Assembly: GCF_001280505.1 (NCBI RefSeq)
Contig: NZ_LBIO01000028.1
Location: 39,826 to 103,825, forward strand
Length of the DNA stretch: 64,000 nucleotides
Direction: 5' to 3'
Source of the DNA: Mangrovimonas sp. TPBH4
Lineage (GTDB): Bacteria; Bacteroidota; Bacteroidia; Flavobacteriales; Flavobacteriaceae
The notes under the pieces were generated by a model. That model was not told the DNA's origin. It was given only the letters and a program-made list of their open reading frames with translations, and searched no databases. Of the stretch, positions 53,233 to 62,282 are shown piece after piece; position 1 is the first letter of the stretch; every line of letters begins with the position of its first letter. The position numbers were made by a program, and so were the translations under genes.

Positions 53233-55332
53233 TTACTTAAGTACTTGGAAGGCAATCAGGGCTACTAAATAGGCGAAACTACTCATTGCTGCCAATTGTA
53301 AAGTGGGCCATTTCCAACTATTGGTTTCGCGTTTTACCACGGCTAGGGTACTCATACATTGCATGGCAAAGGCATAAAATAATAAAAGGGATATCCCCGA
53401 GGCAAAATTGAACAATGGAGTGCCTAAAATAGGATTCACCTCACCAGCCATTCTATTTTTAATGGTTTCTTCCTCGTCACTTCCCACGCTGTAAATAGTG
53501 GCCAAAGTGCCTACAAATACTTCACGGGCAGCAAAGGAACTTACAATGGCAATCCCAATTTTCCAATCGTAGCCCAAAGGTTGAATTAAAGGCTCAATGG
53601 CGCGGCCGGTAAGGCCAATAAAACTATGCTCCAATTTATAGGAAGCGATGTTTTGTTGCAGGGTTTCGGCGTCTAAATTTTCTTTTGAATATTGGGAGGT
53701 TACAATGGCTTCGGCATTGTTGAAATCGTCACCTGGACCGTAGGACGCTAAGAACCATAGAATGATGGAAATGGCCAAAATGATTTTACCGGCTCCAAAT
53801 ACAAAGCTCTTGGTTTTTTCAATCACCGTAAGAGCGACATTTTTAAACAGTGGCATTTTGTAATTGGGCATTTCAACCACAAAAAACGAACGACTTTTAA
53901 TTTTTAGTACTTTATTCAAAATATAGGCTGATCCAATAGCAGCTCCAAAACCAATAAGGTAGAGTAGCATTAAGGTCATGGCCTGGTAGCTCAGTCCTAA
54001 AAATCGTCCCTTTGGAATCACCAAAGAAATGATGATGAGGTATACTGGAAGTCTTGCGGAACAAGTTGTAAAAGGCGTTACCAATATGGTAATCAAGCGT
54101 TCTTTCCAACTTTCAATATTACGTGTTGCCATTACGGCAGGGATGGCACAGGCGGTTCCAGAGATAAGTGGCACCACGCTTTTTCCGCTCAATCCAAAAC
54201 GACGCATAATGCGGTCCATGAGAAATACCACACGGCTCATATAACCTGTTTCTTCTAAAATGGCAATAAACAGGAACAAAAAGGCAATTTGAGGAATAAA
54301 GATGACGATGCCGCCAAGTCCGGGAATGATCCCTTCGGCAATTAAATTGGTAAACTGTCCTTCGGGCAAATGGTCTTTGGTCCATTCGCTCATAGAAGCA
54401 AATAGTCCGTCGATAAAATCCATAGGGATGCCGGACCAATCATAGATGGCCTGGAAAATCAATAATAAAATCAAGAAGAAAATTACATAACCCCAAACCT
54501 TGTGTGTCAAGATGCGATCTAACCTGATGCGCAAGTCCTTGGCGGTGGCCAAATCTATGGTTTGTCCTTTTTTAAGGGCGTTGTTAATAAATTGGTAGCG
54601 CTTAATGGTTTCCTTCTGCTGAAGACGTTTTAAGTCACTTTTACTTTTGGTTTTAAAATCGTCCAGGGCATCTACTTCCTTTCTGCTTACATTTCCAAAG
54701 TTGACATCTTGGGTAATGACCAACCAAAGTTTGTATAGCAACTGGTTTGGAAACGCGGCCTTAAGTCTAGTGAAATAGTCGTGGTCTATATGGCTAGCAT
54801 CCAGACAAGGTTTTGTGGAGAGTTCCCTGAAATTGGTGATGAGTTCCTTGAGTTTGTCAATCCCCATATTTTTACGGGTGCTCACCAAGGCAATCTTGGT
54901 GTTCAGTTCTTTCTCCAATACATCAATGTCCAAGGAAATCCCTTTGTATTTCATTCTATCGGCCATATTGATGACGAGAATGGTTGGAATTTCAAGGTCT
55001 TTGATTTGTGTGAACAGGAGCAGGTTGCGCTTTAGATTTTCCACATCACTAACTACTACGGCTACATCGGGAAAATCCTTATCGTTCTTGTTCAGCAAAA
55101 GTTCTATCACCACATTTTCATCCAAGGACGAAGCGTTCAAGCTATAGGTCCCAGGTAAATCGATGATATGGGCTTTGACACCGCGCGGTAATTTGCAGAC
55201 GCCTTCTTTTTTTTCAACGGTAATACCCGGGTAATTCCCCACTTTTTGGTTAAGTCCCGTAAGGGCATTGAATACCGAAGTTTTACCGGTGTTGGGGTTT
55301 CCTATTAAGGCGACATTGATCTGCTTACCCAT
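53233..55332 (-). CDS. feoB: Ferrous iron transporter FeoB (full length)
   Basis: A 699-residue single-chain FeoB. G1 GNPNTGKTS is near residue 12, with [17 protein letters not shown] G3 and NMADR as G4. The membrane part begins near 290, with SGTACAIPAVMATRNIE and AMQCMSTLAVVKRETNSW as the two Gate motifs. It imports Fe(II) at the inner membrane. The ATG at 55332 overlaps the feoA stop by eight bases and is preferred over a TTG at 55344. A Cys-rich partner gene follows. Confidence 0.96.
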   Translation of the reverse strand: MGKQINVALIGNPNTGKTSVFNALTGLNQKVGNYPGITVEKKEGVCKLPRGVKAHIIDLPGTYSLNASSLDENVVIELLLNKNDKDFPDVAVVVSDVENLKRNLLLFTQIKDLEIPTILVINMADRMKYKGISLDIDVLEKELNTKIALVSTRKNMGIDKLKELITNFRELSTKPCLDASHIDHDYFTRLKAAFPNQLLYKLWLVITQDVNFGNVSRKEVDALDDFKTKSKSDLKRLQQKETIKRYQFINNALKKGQTIDLATAKDLRIRLDRILTHKVWGYVIFFLILLLIFQAIYDWSGIPMDFIDGLFASMSEWTKDHLPEGQFTNLIAEGIIPGLGGIVIFIPQIAFLFLFIAILEETGYMSRVVFLMDRIMRRFGLSGKSVVPLISGTACAIPAVMATRNIESWKERLITILVTPFTTCSARLPVYLIIISLVIPKGRFLGLSYQAMTLMLLYLIGFGAAIGSAYILNKVLKIKSRSFFVVEMPNYKMPLFKNVALTVIEKTKSFVFGAGKIILAISIILWFLASYGPGDDFNNAEAIVTSQYSKENLDAETLQQNIASYKLEHSFIGLTGRAIEPLIQPLGYDWKIGIAIVSSFAAREVFVGTLATIYSVGSDEEETIKNRMAGEVNPILGTPLFNFASGISLLLFYAFAMQCMSTLAVVKRETNSWKWPTLQLAAMSSFAYLVALIAFQVLK

Positions 55333-55558
55333 TGGTGATCTCAATTAATATGTGTGCAGCGGTTTCTTTTCTAATGGCTAAATGTGATCCGTTGATGTTA
55401 AGGTATAAGGGATCTGAAAAAGGGGCCACCTGTACCAGTTCCACCATGTTTCCTGGCAAACAGCCCATCTCAAGGAGTTTTAAGGGAATATGGATGGAGG
55501 AGACATCTTTGATGATGCCCGTTTGACCTCGTTTTAAGTGTGCTAAAGTAACCTGCAA
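55325..55558 (-). CDS. feoA: Ferrous iron transport protein FeoA
   Basis: A 77-residue SH3-fold protein that supports FeoB. LAHLKRGQTGIIKDVSS and LLEMGCLPGNMVELVQVAPF are standard, and IRKETAAHILIE is the usual C-terminal strand. It is first in the feoA-feoB-Cys-rich operon and overlaps feoB. TATTTTTG (55592-55585) stands 27 bases upstream. Confidence 0.92.
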   Translation of the reverse strand: MQVTLAHLKRGQTGIIKDVSSIHIPLKLLEMGCLPGNMVELVQVAPFSDPLYLNINGSHLAIRKETAAHILIEITNG

Positions 55559-55584
55559 GCTTATTTAGATTTATTTTAAAGAAG

Positions 55585-55592
55585 CAAAAATA
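55585..55592 (-). promoter_or_regulatory. -7 promoter element of the feoAB operon
   Basis: Reverse-strand TATTTTTG fits TAnnTTTG, 27 bases before the feoA start. No DtxR-like palindrome was found here. Confidence 0.4.
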
Positions 55593-55631
55593 GGGCAAAT
55601 ATTCAGGCTAGAAAAATTGTGCCCTATAAAA

Positions 55632-56303
55632 CTAATGGTATTCCTGTTTAAGGACTTGGATGTCTTCCAGCAATCGCTCGATGTCGTCTGGTTTGGTACC
55701 GTCATAAAAGCCTCGAATCTGACGCTTTTTGTCGATGAGCATAAAATTCTCAGTGTGGATCATGTCGTAGGCATCGCCATTGCCATCGGTTTTTACTGCC
55801 AGATAGCTTTTACGTGCCAATTCATAGATTTGTTTTTTGTCCCCGGTGACTAAGTTCCATTTGGCATCGTTGACGCCTTTTTTAACAGCATAGCGCTTTA
55901 GCTGTTCCACACTGTCTATTTTTGGCGTTACCGAATGAGATAAGAGCATCACGTCGTCATCATTGATGGTAGCTTCCTGGATTTGTGCCATGTGATCTGT
56001 CATGATGGGACATATGGTTTGGCAGGTGGTGAAGAAGAAATCGGCCACGTAGATTTTATCCTTATAATCTTCTTGGGTAACGGTTTGTCCGTTTTGGTTG
56101 ATTAGGCTAAAATCGGAAATGCTGTGGTATTTCTTTTGGTGCTGAATGGAGCTGTCTACCATTTCGTAATTGACCATGGCGGGTTGAAATACAGGGAGTA
56201 CCCTTTTCGGTTTTAAAATGGAATAAAAAATGGAAATGATAATTAAGGAAAGCACCAAGAGGGCAATTCCGAAGTTTTTATAGGCTTTTAAAAAGGATAA
56301 CAT
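55632..56303 (-). CDS. SCO1/SenC-family copper protein
   Basis: A 223-residue thioredoxin-fold protein, anchored by one helix (about 12-30). The copper ligands are the CQTIC motif (CX3C) and the His in LLSHSVTP. It assists assembly of the Cu-A centre of cytochrome oxidase or balances periplasmic thiols. An earlier in-frame start at 56387 lies upstream of a -7 element at 56350-56343 and is not used. It is a single gene. Confidence 0.9.
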   Translation of the reverse strand: MLSFLKAYKNFGIALLVLSLIIISIFYSILKPKRVLPVFQPAMVNYEMVDSSIQHQKKYHSISDFSLINQNGQTVTQEDYKDKIYVADFFFTTCQTICPIMTDHMAQIQEATINDDDVMLLSHSVTPKIDSVEQLKRYAVKKGVNDAKWNLVTGDKKQIYELARKSYLAVKTDGNGDAYDMIHTENFMLIDKKRQIRGFYDGTKPDDIERLLEDIQVLKQEYH

Positions 56304-56342
56304 CAATAAGTTGTATTTGGGCGTTACCGTAAGATTTGAATG

Positions 56343-56350
56343 CAAAAATA
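56343..56350 (-). promoter_or_regulatory. -7 promoter element of the SCO gene
   Basis: Reverse-strand TATTTTTG fits TAnnTTTG, 39 bases before the ATG at 56303. Confidence 0.4.
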
Positions 56351-56457
56351 CGACACAATCATAAGAAAATACTATTTTTAACAGCAATATTAACCCGCTA
56401 AGACCCTGAGTCAGGCTTCTTGTCCAACCAGTTATAGCGCTATAAATTCGATTGCGA

Positions 56458-58395
56458 ATGAAACGATTTTTACTCTTGTCCTGTTTTGCAACTTCCTTGA
56501 TTGGCTATGCCCAGGATTTTGATACAACCTTGGAAGAGATTAGTACCATGGAAGCTAAGGCGGCCCTTACCCAAATGATGTCTGTTTATAGTGCCAATAC
56601 AGGGAACTATGATTTGAAATACCATCGTTTGGAATTTACGGTAGACCCAGAAGAGGCCTTTATAGAAGGAGAGGTGACTACTTATTTTGAAGCGAAAGAA
56701 GACTTAACTCAGGTCTATTTTGATTTGGTAGATGATATGGTAGTGTCGCAAGTGTTGAAAAATGGTGTGCCGCAAACGTTTACCCAGTATGCTAATGATG
56801 AATTGATCGTTACACTTTCGGAAACTATTAATACAGGGGTGTTGGATTCCCTTACCATTACATATTCGGGGAATCCGGTAAGTACTGGTTTTGGTTCATT
56901 TGAACAGTCCAGTCATAACGGCGATCCTATTATTTGGACCTTGTCCGAACCCTATGGCGCGAAAGGGTGGTGGCCCTGTAAGCAGGATCTTAATGACAAG
57001 GCCGATTCGTTGGACGTGTTCATTACCACTCCAAAATTCAACACGGACAATGAGGCTTATATTGCCGTGGCCAATGGGGTAGAACAAAGTCAGGTGGAAG
57101 AAACAGATGCCAAAACCACACACTTTAAACATCGTTATCCCATTCCTGCCTATTTGGTGGCAATAGCAGTGACCAATTATGAAGTGTATAGCCACACCGT
57201 TGAGAATAACGGTGCTCCTTTTGATATTGTGAATTATGTGTATCCTGAAAATCTGGCTTCGGCACAGGTTAACACGGAAATCACCGTGGATATCATGGAA
57301 CTGTTTACGGAGTTGTTTGAGGAATACCCATTTGCCCTTGAAAAATATGGCCACGCCCAATTTGGTTGGGGTGGTGGTATGGAGCATACAACCGTATCCT
57401 TTATGGGGAGTTTTGGGCGTAATTTGATTGCTCATGAATTGGCACATCAATGGTTTGGAAATAAGATTACTTGTGGAAGTTGGAAGGATATTTGGTTGAA
57501 TGAAGGATTTGCTACCTACTTGTCGGGATTGGTGATAGAGGATTTTGATGAACCTTCAGATTTTGTGACCTGGAAGGCACAACGCGTAAATTCAATTACC
57601 TCCTTGCCCGATGGAGCAGTATATCTTTCGGATGCCGATACCTTGAGTGTAAGCCGAATTTTTAGTAGCCGCCTTTCTTATAATAAAGGGGCCATGGTAT
57701 TGCATATGTTGCGCAAAAAAGTTGGGGACTCTGATTTTTACCAAGGTTTAACAGACTATTTGGCCGATGAGGATCATGCCTATGCCTATGCCAAAACGGA
57801 AGATTTTATTGAGATTATGGAAACTGCCAGTGGAGAAGATCTTACGGAGTTTTTTGATGACTGGTTGTATCAACAGGGCTATCCAACCTATACCTTAAAC
57901 TGTTCACAAACTTCCGAAACAGAATTCCAAATAGAAATCAATCAAGTTCAAAGTGATCCTAGCGTGTCCTTTTTTGAAGCGCCGGTACCCGTCCGTTTGG
58001 TTGGTACAGAAGGGGAGGTCTTGGATTTGGTGCTTGATAATACTAGTAATGGGCAGGTATTTAACCAGCCGGTCGACTTTATGGTGAGTGAGGTCCTGTT
58101 TGACCCAGAATCCGATCTCATCAGTAAAAATAATAATGTCACCTTGGGTGTTGCCGATTTGGCATTAGCCAAGGAACTACATTTATACCCTAATCCAACC
58201 AATGCCGTTTTGTATATAGAAAAACCTGATTCTGTTGTTGTTGAGCAGGTAGATGTATACAATCCGTTAGGGCAATTGGTTCTAAGAAGTGCTGACACAT
58301 CCAACATCGACCTGACACCTTTTAGTGTTGGTATGTTTTTTGTGAAACTCACGACTAATAAAGGCATCGTTAATAAATCGGTGTTAAAAAACTAG
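56458..58395 (+). CDS. Secreted M1-family metallopeptidase with T9SS sorting domain
   Basis: A 645-residue aminopeptidase. A signal peptide (MKRFLLLSCFATSLIGYAQ) is followed by the M1 N-domain, the substrate motif GGMEHTT and the zinc site HELAHQWFGN with NEGFATYLSG downstream (about 325-360). Residues from about 565 form a type A T9SS C-terminal signal (LYPNPTNAVLYIE, VEQVDVYNPLGQLVL). It would be exported to the cell surface or medium by the type IX system that also needs GldH. The second ATG of the frame is used as start. Confidence 0.93.
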   Translation: MKRFLLLSCFATSLIGYAQDFDTTLEEISTMEAKAALTQMMSVYSANTGNYDLKYHRLEFTVDPEEAFIEGEVTTYFEAKEDLTQVYFDLVDDMVVSQVLKNGVPQTFTQYANDELIVTLSETINTGVLDSLTITYSGNPVSTGFGSFEQSSHNGDPIIWTLSEPYGAKGWWPCKQDLNDKADSLDVFITTPKFNTDNEAYIAVANGVEQSQVEETDAKTTHFKHRYPIPAYLVAIAVTNYEVYSHTVENNGAPFDIVNYVYPENLASAQVNTEITVDIMELFTELFEEYPFALEKYGHAQFGWGGGMEHTTVSFMGSFGRNLIAHELAHQWFGNKITCGSWKDIWLNEGFATYLSGLVIEDFDEPSDFVTWKAQRVNSITSLPDGAVYLSDADTLSVSRIFSSRLSYNKGAMVLHMLRKKVGDSDFYQGLTDYLADEDHAYAYAKTEDFIEIMETASGEDLTEFFDDWLYQQGYPTYTLNCSQTSETEFQIEINQVQSDPSVSFFEAPVPVRLVGTEGEVLDLVLDNTSNGQVFNQPVDFMVSEVLFDPESDLISKNNNVTLGVADLALAKELHLYPNPTNAVLYIEKPDSVVVEQVDVYNPLGQLVLRSADTSNIDLTPFSVGMFFVKLTTNKGIVNKSVLKN

Positions 58396-58434
58396 TGAAA
58401 CCCCTACTGAATTTTCTAAATAGCACTAAAAGAC

Positions 58435-58442
58435 TATTTTTG
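58435..58442 (+). promoter_or_regulatory. -7 promoter element of rseP
   Basis: TATTTTTG fits TAnnTTTG, 24 bases before the rseP start. Confidence 0.4.
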
Positions 58443-58466
58443 TTCCTTAAATTTTTATAGAGATAC

Positions 58467-59807
58467 ATGGAATTTATCATTAAAATCTCTCAATTCTTAT
58501 TGAGTTTATCCCTTCTTATTGTACTTCATGAGCTAGGGCATTTTATCCCCGCAAAATTATTCAAGACCCGAGTAGAGAAATTCTACCTGTTCTTCGATAT
58601 AAAATTTTCATTGTTTAAAAAGAAAATAGGTGAAACCGTTTATGGTATCGGTTGGCTGCCTTTAGGTGGTTATGTAAAGATTGCCGGTATGATTGACGAA
58701 AGCATGGATACCGATCAAATGGCCCAGGAACCGCAACCTTGGGAGTTCCGTAGTAAACCGGCTTGGCAACGTTTGATTATTATGTTGGGCGGTGTAACGG
58801 TGAACTTTATTTTGGCCTATGTTATTTATGTGTTTTTGTCCTTTGCTTTTGGCGATGTAGATATTGATGCCAATAGCGTACAGGATGGCTATGTGGTGAC
58901 CAATCCAATCTTGACCGACCTCGGCATTGAGACCGGAGATAAAGTGGTAGCCATTAATGGAGAGCCTATACATTATGTGTCTGAAATACGCCGTAAAGTG
59001 ATTTCTGCGGAAAACTTAACCATTGAAAGAGGCTCGGAAATGAAAGATATAGCTTTGCCTGAAGACTTTTTAGGAAAGTTAAGTGATGGGGAGAGCAAGA
59101 GCTTTTTTGGATTGCGTTTTCCTTTTGTGGTAGGTAAGGTGCCGGATACGTCTATCAACAAATCGGCAGGTTTGTTGCCAAAGGATATCATTACAGAAAT
59201 TAATGGCGTGCCTTTAAAATATTATGACCAAATAGAAGGTGTAACAACGCAGTTTAAAGGGCAAACGGTGAGTGCTGGTATTTTGCGCGAAGGAAAAAGC
59301 ATTCAAAAGGAGTTGCAAATTAGTCCAGAAGGCAAGATGGAAATCTTGGCAGGAGGTGATTTGAGCGATATTGAAGCTGCCGGCTATTATGATATTATTA
59401 AAAAAGAATATGGTTTTGGTGAGAGTTTTGCCGTAGGCTTTACAAAGTTCAAGGACCAAATTTATGGTTATGGCGAGCAATTGAAAAAAATCTTCAATCC
59501 TAAAACAGGGGCCTATAAGGGTGTTGGTGGCTTTAAGGCCATTTACGATGTATTCCCAGGTACTTGGAGCTGGCAAGATTTTTGGGCCTTGACGGCATTC
59601 CTATCCATTATGCTTGGAGTTTTGAATTTATTGCCTATTCCAGCCTTGGATGGAGGGCATGTTATGTTTTTGTTGTACGAAATGGTTTCAGGAAGAGCAC
59701 CAAGCGAAAAATTCTTGGAACGCGCGCAAATGGTTGGTTTCTTTATACTTATAGCGCTCGTTTTATTCGCGAATGGGAACGATCTTTTTAAAGCGATATT
59801 TAAATAA
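58467..59807 (+). CDS. rseP: Site-2 protease RseP (RIP metalloprotease)
   Basis: A 446-residue membrane zinc protease. HELGH (in VLHELGHFIPAKLF, near residue 22) and LDGGH (in IPALDGGHVMFLL, near 395) supply the metal ligands. One or two PDZ domains lie between (about 135-300, GDKVVAINGEPIHYVSEIR and KDIITEINGVPLKYYDQI). It cuts anti-sigma factors inside the membrane, so it could act on the anti-sigma-like proteins at 1386 and 44690. Single gene with its own -7 element. Confidence 0.95.
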   Translation: MEFIIKISQFLLSLSLLIVLHELGHFIPAKLFKTRVEKFYLFFDIKFSLFKKKIGETVYGIGWLPLGGYVKIAGMIDESMDTDQMAQEPQPWEFRSKPAWQRLIIMLGGVTVNFILAYVIYVFLSFAFGDVDIDANSVQDGYVVTNPILTDLGIETGDKVVAINGEPIHYVSEIRRKVISAENLTIERGSEMKDIALPEDFLGKLSDGESKSFFGLRFPFVVGKVPDTSINKSAGLLPKDIITEINGVPLKYYDQIEGVTTQFKGQTVSAGILREGKSIQKELQISPEGKMEILAGGDLSDIEAAGYYDIIKKEYGFGESFAVGFTKFKDQIYGYGEQLKKIFNPKTGAYKGVGGFKAIYDVFPGTWSWQDFWALTAFLSIMLGVLNLLPIPALDGGHVMFLLYEMVSGRAPSEKFLERAQMVGFFILIALVLFANGNDLFKAIFK

Positions 59808-59825
59808 AAATTTTTTTAAAAAAAG

Positions 59826-59858
59826 TTTGTGCGAATCAAAAAAAACCTCTTATATTTG
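59826..59858 (+). promoter_or_regulatory. Promoter of tRNA-Asn
   Basis: TTTG (59826-59829), a 21-base spacer and TATATTTG (59851-59858) form the best full Bacteroidota promoter in the window. It lies 22 bases before the tRNA. Confidence 0.75.
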
Positions 59859-59880
59859 CACTCGCAAAAGCGAATAACAC

Positions 59881-59954
59881 TCCTCCTTAGCTCAGTTGGT
59901 TAGAGCATTTGACTGTTAATCAAAGGGTCCTTGGTTCGAGCCCAAGAGGGGGAG
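59881..59954 (+). tRNA. tRNA-Asn (GTT anticodon)
   Basis: A complete cloverleaf folds by eye. The acceptor stem is TCCTCCT with AGGGGGA (one G-T pair), the D arm is GCTC/GAGC, the anticodon stem is TTTGA/TCAAA with loop CTGTTAA (anticodon GTT), and the T arm is CTTGG/CCAAG with loop TTCGAGC. The discriminator is G and CCA is not encoded. A full promoter precedes it and a hairpin follows. Its 3' end is the probable integration target of the element to its right. Confidence 0.95.
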
Positions 59955-59964
59955 CAAGCTTAGA

Positions 59965-60000
59965 GAAAGCCACTCAATAAATTGGGTGGCTTTTGTGTTT
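59965..60000 (+). terminator. Terminator of tRNA-Asn
   Basis: AAAGCCACTCAA pairs with TTGGGTGGCTTT (one wobble pair), followed by TTGTGTTT. It lies 11 bases after the tRNA. Confidence 0.75.
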
Positions 60001-60025
60001 TATATGGGTTTTCTCCAGTGTTTTA

Positions 60026-60136
60026 AGTGCATTGCGTGCACTGTCTGCATTTTACTTCATTTGCCAACTTGCCAAGTTTTTTAATGGAAAAAGGTACACT
60101 ATTAGGTATCCCATTCAAAAGGCTGGGTATCCCATT
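60026..60136. repeat. Short repeats between tRNA-Asn and the integrase
   Basis: The 231-base gap contains the inverted repeat AGTGCA-TTGCG-TGCACT (60026-60042), the tandem pair TTGCCAAC TTGCCAAG (60061-60076) and two direct copies of GGTATCCCATT (60105-60115 and 60126-60136, 21 bases apart). Two-turn spacing suits arm-type binding sites of the recombinase or an excisionase. Function is inferred. Confidence 0.45.
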
Positions 60137-60185
60137 TTTAATAATCTGAATTGTATGCCAATTGTTTAACTAAATACAATTGGAA

Positions 60186-61394
60186 ATGAAACAGCAAACT
60201 ATGACAGTTTTGTTCTATCTGAACAAGGCTAAAACAAATCAGAAGGGTATTTGCCCTATTTATTGCAGAATTACTTATTTAAAAAAAAGGCAACAGTTCT
60301 CGACAGGGCAATTTGTAAATCCCGAGTATTGGAATACTAAGGAGCAGAAGGTGTCACAGGAGGATTTGAATTATAAGGTTGTCAATGCTCAGTTATTAAT
60401 AATTAGGCAAAAGCTTGAAAAAGATTTTTTAAGCCTTCAATTGAAAGGTTTGGATTTCACCGTTACTGATATTAGCGACATATACTTCAATAAGCCTACA
60501 AAAAAGGAAGATGGTGTAGTTAGCTTTTATAAACGCTATCTGTCCAAAATTCAAAAATTGGTTGGAAAGGATTTGAAGGACGTCACTTTTAAAAAATTTG
60601 AATACGTACATGGGCATTTGGAATCCTTTGTGAAGCATAAGTACAAAATGAATGATATTCCATTACGTAATTTGGACTTGAATTTTTTAACGGAATTTGA
60701 GTACTATTTAAAGACGGTTAAAGGGCACAAGCAAGTTACATTGAACAAAGTGATACAGCGTTTCAGAAATCCTATAAAAATAGCTATTGCTGAAGGATTT
60801 TTGGAAGTGGATCCATTTATATTGTATAAAGCCAAGAGAGCTAAAAAGGAGGTGGTGTTTTTATCGCCAGAAGAGCTAAAGAAATTGGAGAAGCATAGGT
60901 TTGTACAGCCTAGGTTAAAGCTGATAAAGGATCTCTTTATTTTTAGTTGCTATACAGGCTTGGCGTATCACGAATTATCCAATCTAACCTCTGGAAATAT
61001 CATTAAGGGCTTTGATGGTAATTTATGGATACAAATGCAGCGAGAAAAGACTTCAAAAGAGTTTCAAGTACCATTATTGCCTAAGGCTATATCTATAATT
61101 AATGGCTATAATGCAGAAAGTAGCTTGATTTTTCCAAGAATAAGCAATCAAAAATATAATTCCTATTTAAAGGAAGTAGCTGAGATTGTTGGAATTGATA
61201 AGAAGCTGACTACTCATACAGCTAGAAAAACATTTGCTTCAACAGTATTGTTGTATAATGATGTGCCTATGGAAATTGTATCAGAGCTTTTGGGGCATTC
61301 AAGTATGAAAATTACTCAGGATAGTTATGGTAAGGTGGTGCAAAAGAAGGTTGCTATGGAGATGGAAAAATTGTCTAGTAAGATTGGTCGATAA
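60186..61394 (+). CDS. Tyrosine recombinase / site-specific integrase
   Basis: A 402-residue integrase of the Bacteroidota type. An Arm-binding domain (about 5-90, YLNKAKTNQKGICPIYCRITY) and a core-binding SAM-like domain (about 110-205) precede the catalytic domain. Catalytic residues seen are His and Arg in HTARKTFAS, His in LLGHSSMKIT and the Tyr nucleophile in DSYGKV. The first Arg of the family is replaced (CYTGLAYHELSNL), as in integrases of the CTnDOT type, so it may still be active. The ATG at 60186 is preferred to a TTG at 60180. It probably integrates into tRNA-Asn. Confidence 0.93.
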   Translation: MKQQTMTVLFYLNKAKTNQKGICPIYCRITYLKKRQQFSTGQFVNPEYWNTKEQKVSQEDLNYKVVNAQLLIIRQKLEKDFLSLQLKGLDFTVTDISDIYFNKPTKKEDGVVSFYKRYLSKIQKLVGKDLKDVTFKKFEYVHGHLESFVKHKYKMNDIPLRNLDLNFLTEFEYYLKTVKGHKQVTLNKVIQRFRNPIKIAIAEGFLEVDPFILYKAKRAKKEVVFLSPEELKKLEKHRFVQPRLKLIKDLFIFSCYTGLAYHELSNLTSGNIIKGFDGNLWIQMQREKTSKEFQVPLLPKAISIINGYNAESSLIFPRISNQKYNSYLKEVAEIVGIDKKLTTHTARKTFASTVLLYNDVPMEIVSELLGHSSMKITQDSYGKVVQKKVAMEMEKLSSKIGR

Positions 61395-61443
61395 ATTTTT
61401 TGTTAGGAGTGATGGTTTGAGGTTGTGGTATTTTTGATTGTAA

Positions 61444-61477
61444 GTAAAACCACCTGTTTTGGTGGTTTTACTATTTT
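61444..61477. terminator. Bidirectional terminator between integrase and defence operon
   Basis: AGTAAAACCACC pairs perfectly with GGTGGTTTTACT around a six-base loop. T-rich sequence follows on the forward strand and a T-run on the reverse, so it can close both convergent units. Confidence 0.8.
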
Positions 61478-61527
61478 TAACGGGCAGACCTAAATTTAAG
61501 TGTGAATAAATATATTAGTCTTTAATT

Positions 61528-62280
61528 TTATCGTTGGGTGGAAAAGGAGAGGGCTATATTTAATGGAATTTTAGCTATTTCATTTAATTCTATCTGTTTA
61601 AATATGTCTTCTAAATCGATTTTAGTTTGAGATAAGTTCCATAAAACTAATTTAGAAAAAGCAATTGTTTCGGGTTCCACAGGAATGAAGTTTCCTAATA
61701 CTAAATTCCAGTGAAAAGAGTCTGATTTTAAGCTGTAAGTAACTTCACTAAATCTTTCAAATAGCATTGTAAACTTAACAAGTGAAGAGTCGTTTAAGTT
61801 TTGTGGTGTTAGTTGTTTTATCTCATTTAAAGCATCAATGTACAATTTTTCAGGTATATTAAGTCTTCCGGCAAAGTTAGGTCTACCATTATCAATTTTA
61901 GAATCAGAATCAAGATTAAAGAAGTTTTTAAAGAATTCCATTTCTATTTTGCTTAGTTTGTTCAGTGTTAATTTATTTGAGATGAAGAAGTGTTTGAATA
62001 GATAGTTTGATGGGAAATCATTTGAGCACATAGCGCAGACAATCCAATATCTATTATTGTCTTCAAGATAATATTTCGCTGCTTTTTTGAAATATTTCAT
62101 GCTCGATTTTGGATTTAAAAAGGACTTATATGTTGCTGCAATTACAAAACAACTTGCTATAATGGGAAGATTTGAAATTTTGTTTTCTTCTATTAAAATG
62201 TTTGCATAGCCTTGGTATGCGTCACCTAAAACATCAAGTTCTTCAATATTTAAATCCAGTATATTATTATAATTAATCAT
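61528..62280 (-). CDS. Unknown helical protein, third gene of the putative defence operon
   Basis: A 250-residue cytoplasmic protein of no recognised family. It is rich in helix-forming segments spaced like TPR units (DLNIEELDVLGDAYQGYANIL, KYFKKAAKYYLEDNN), with a Leu/Ile/Lys/Asn composition that is lower in GC than the core genes. It has no signal peptide or membrane helix. The ATG at 62280 lies two bases after the stop of the ART-like gene, so both come from one mRNA. It could be an antitoxin, immunity partner or sensor for that protein, judged by position only. Confidence 0.6.
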   Translation of the reverse strand: MINYNNILDLNIEELDVLGDAYQGYANILIEENKISNLPIIASCFVIAATYKSFLNPKSSMKYFKKAAKYYLEDNNRYWIVCAMCSNDFPSNYLFKHFFISNKLTLNKLSKIEMEFFKNFFNLDSDSKIDNGRPNFAGRLNIPEKLYIDALNEIKQLTPQNLNDSSLVKFTMLFERFSEVTYSLKSDSFHWNLVLGNFIPVEPETIAFSKLVLWNLSQTKIDLEDIFKQIELNEIAKIPLNIALSFSTQR

Positions 62281-62282
62281 AT

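Noticed and set aside
56896..57450. A 184-codon frame on the reverse strand inside the M1 peptidase gene
   Set aside because: It is antisense to a strongly supported gene with an intact zinc motif, and its translation shows no domain-like pattern.
60186..61394. Integrase judged inactive because the first catalytic Arg is missing
   Set aside because: Integrases of the CTnDOT type lack that residue and still work, and the other catalytic residues including the Tyr are present.
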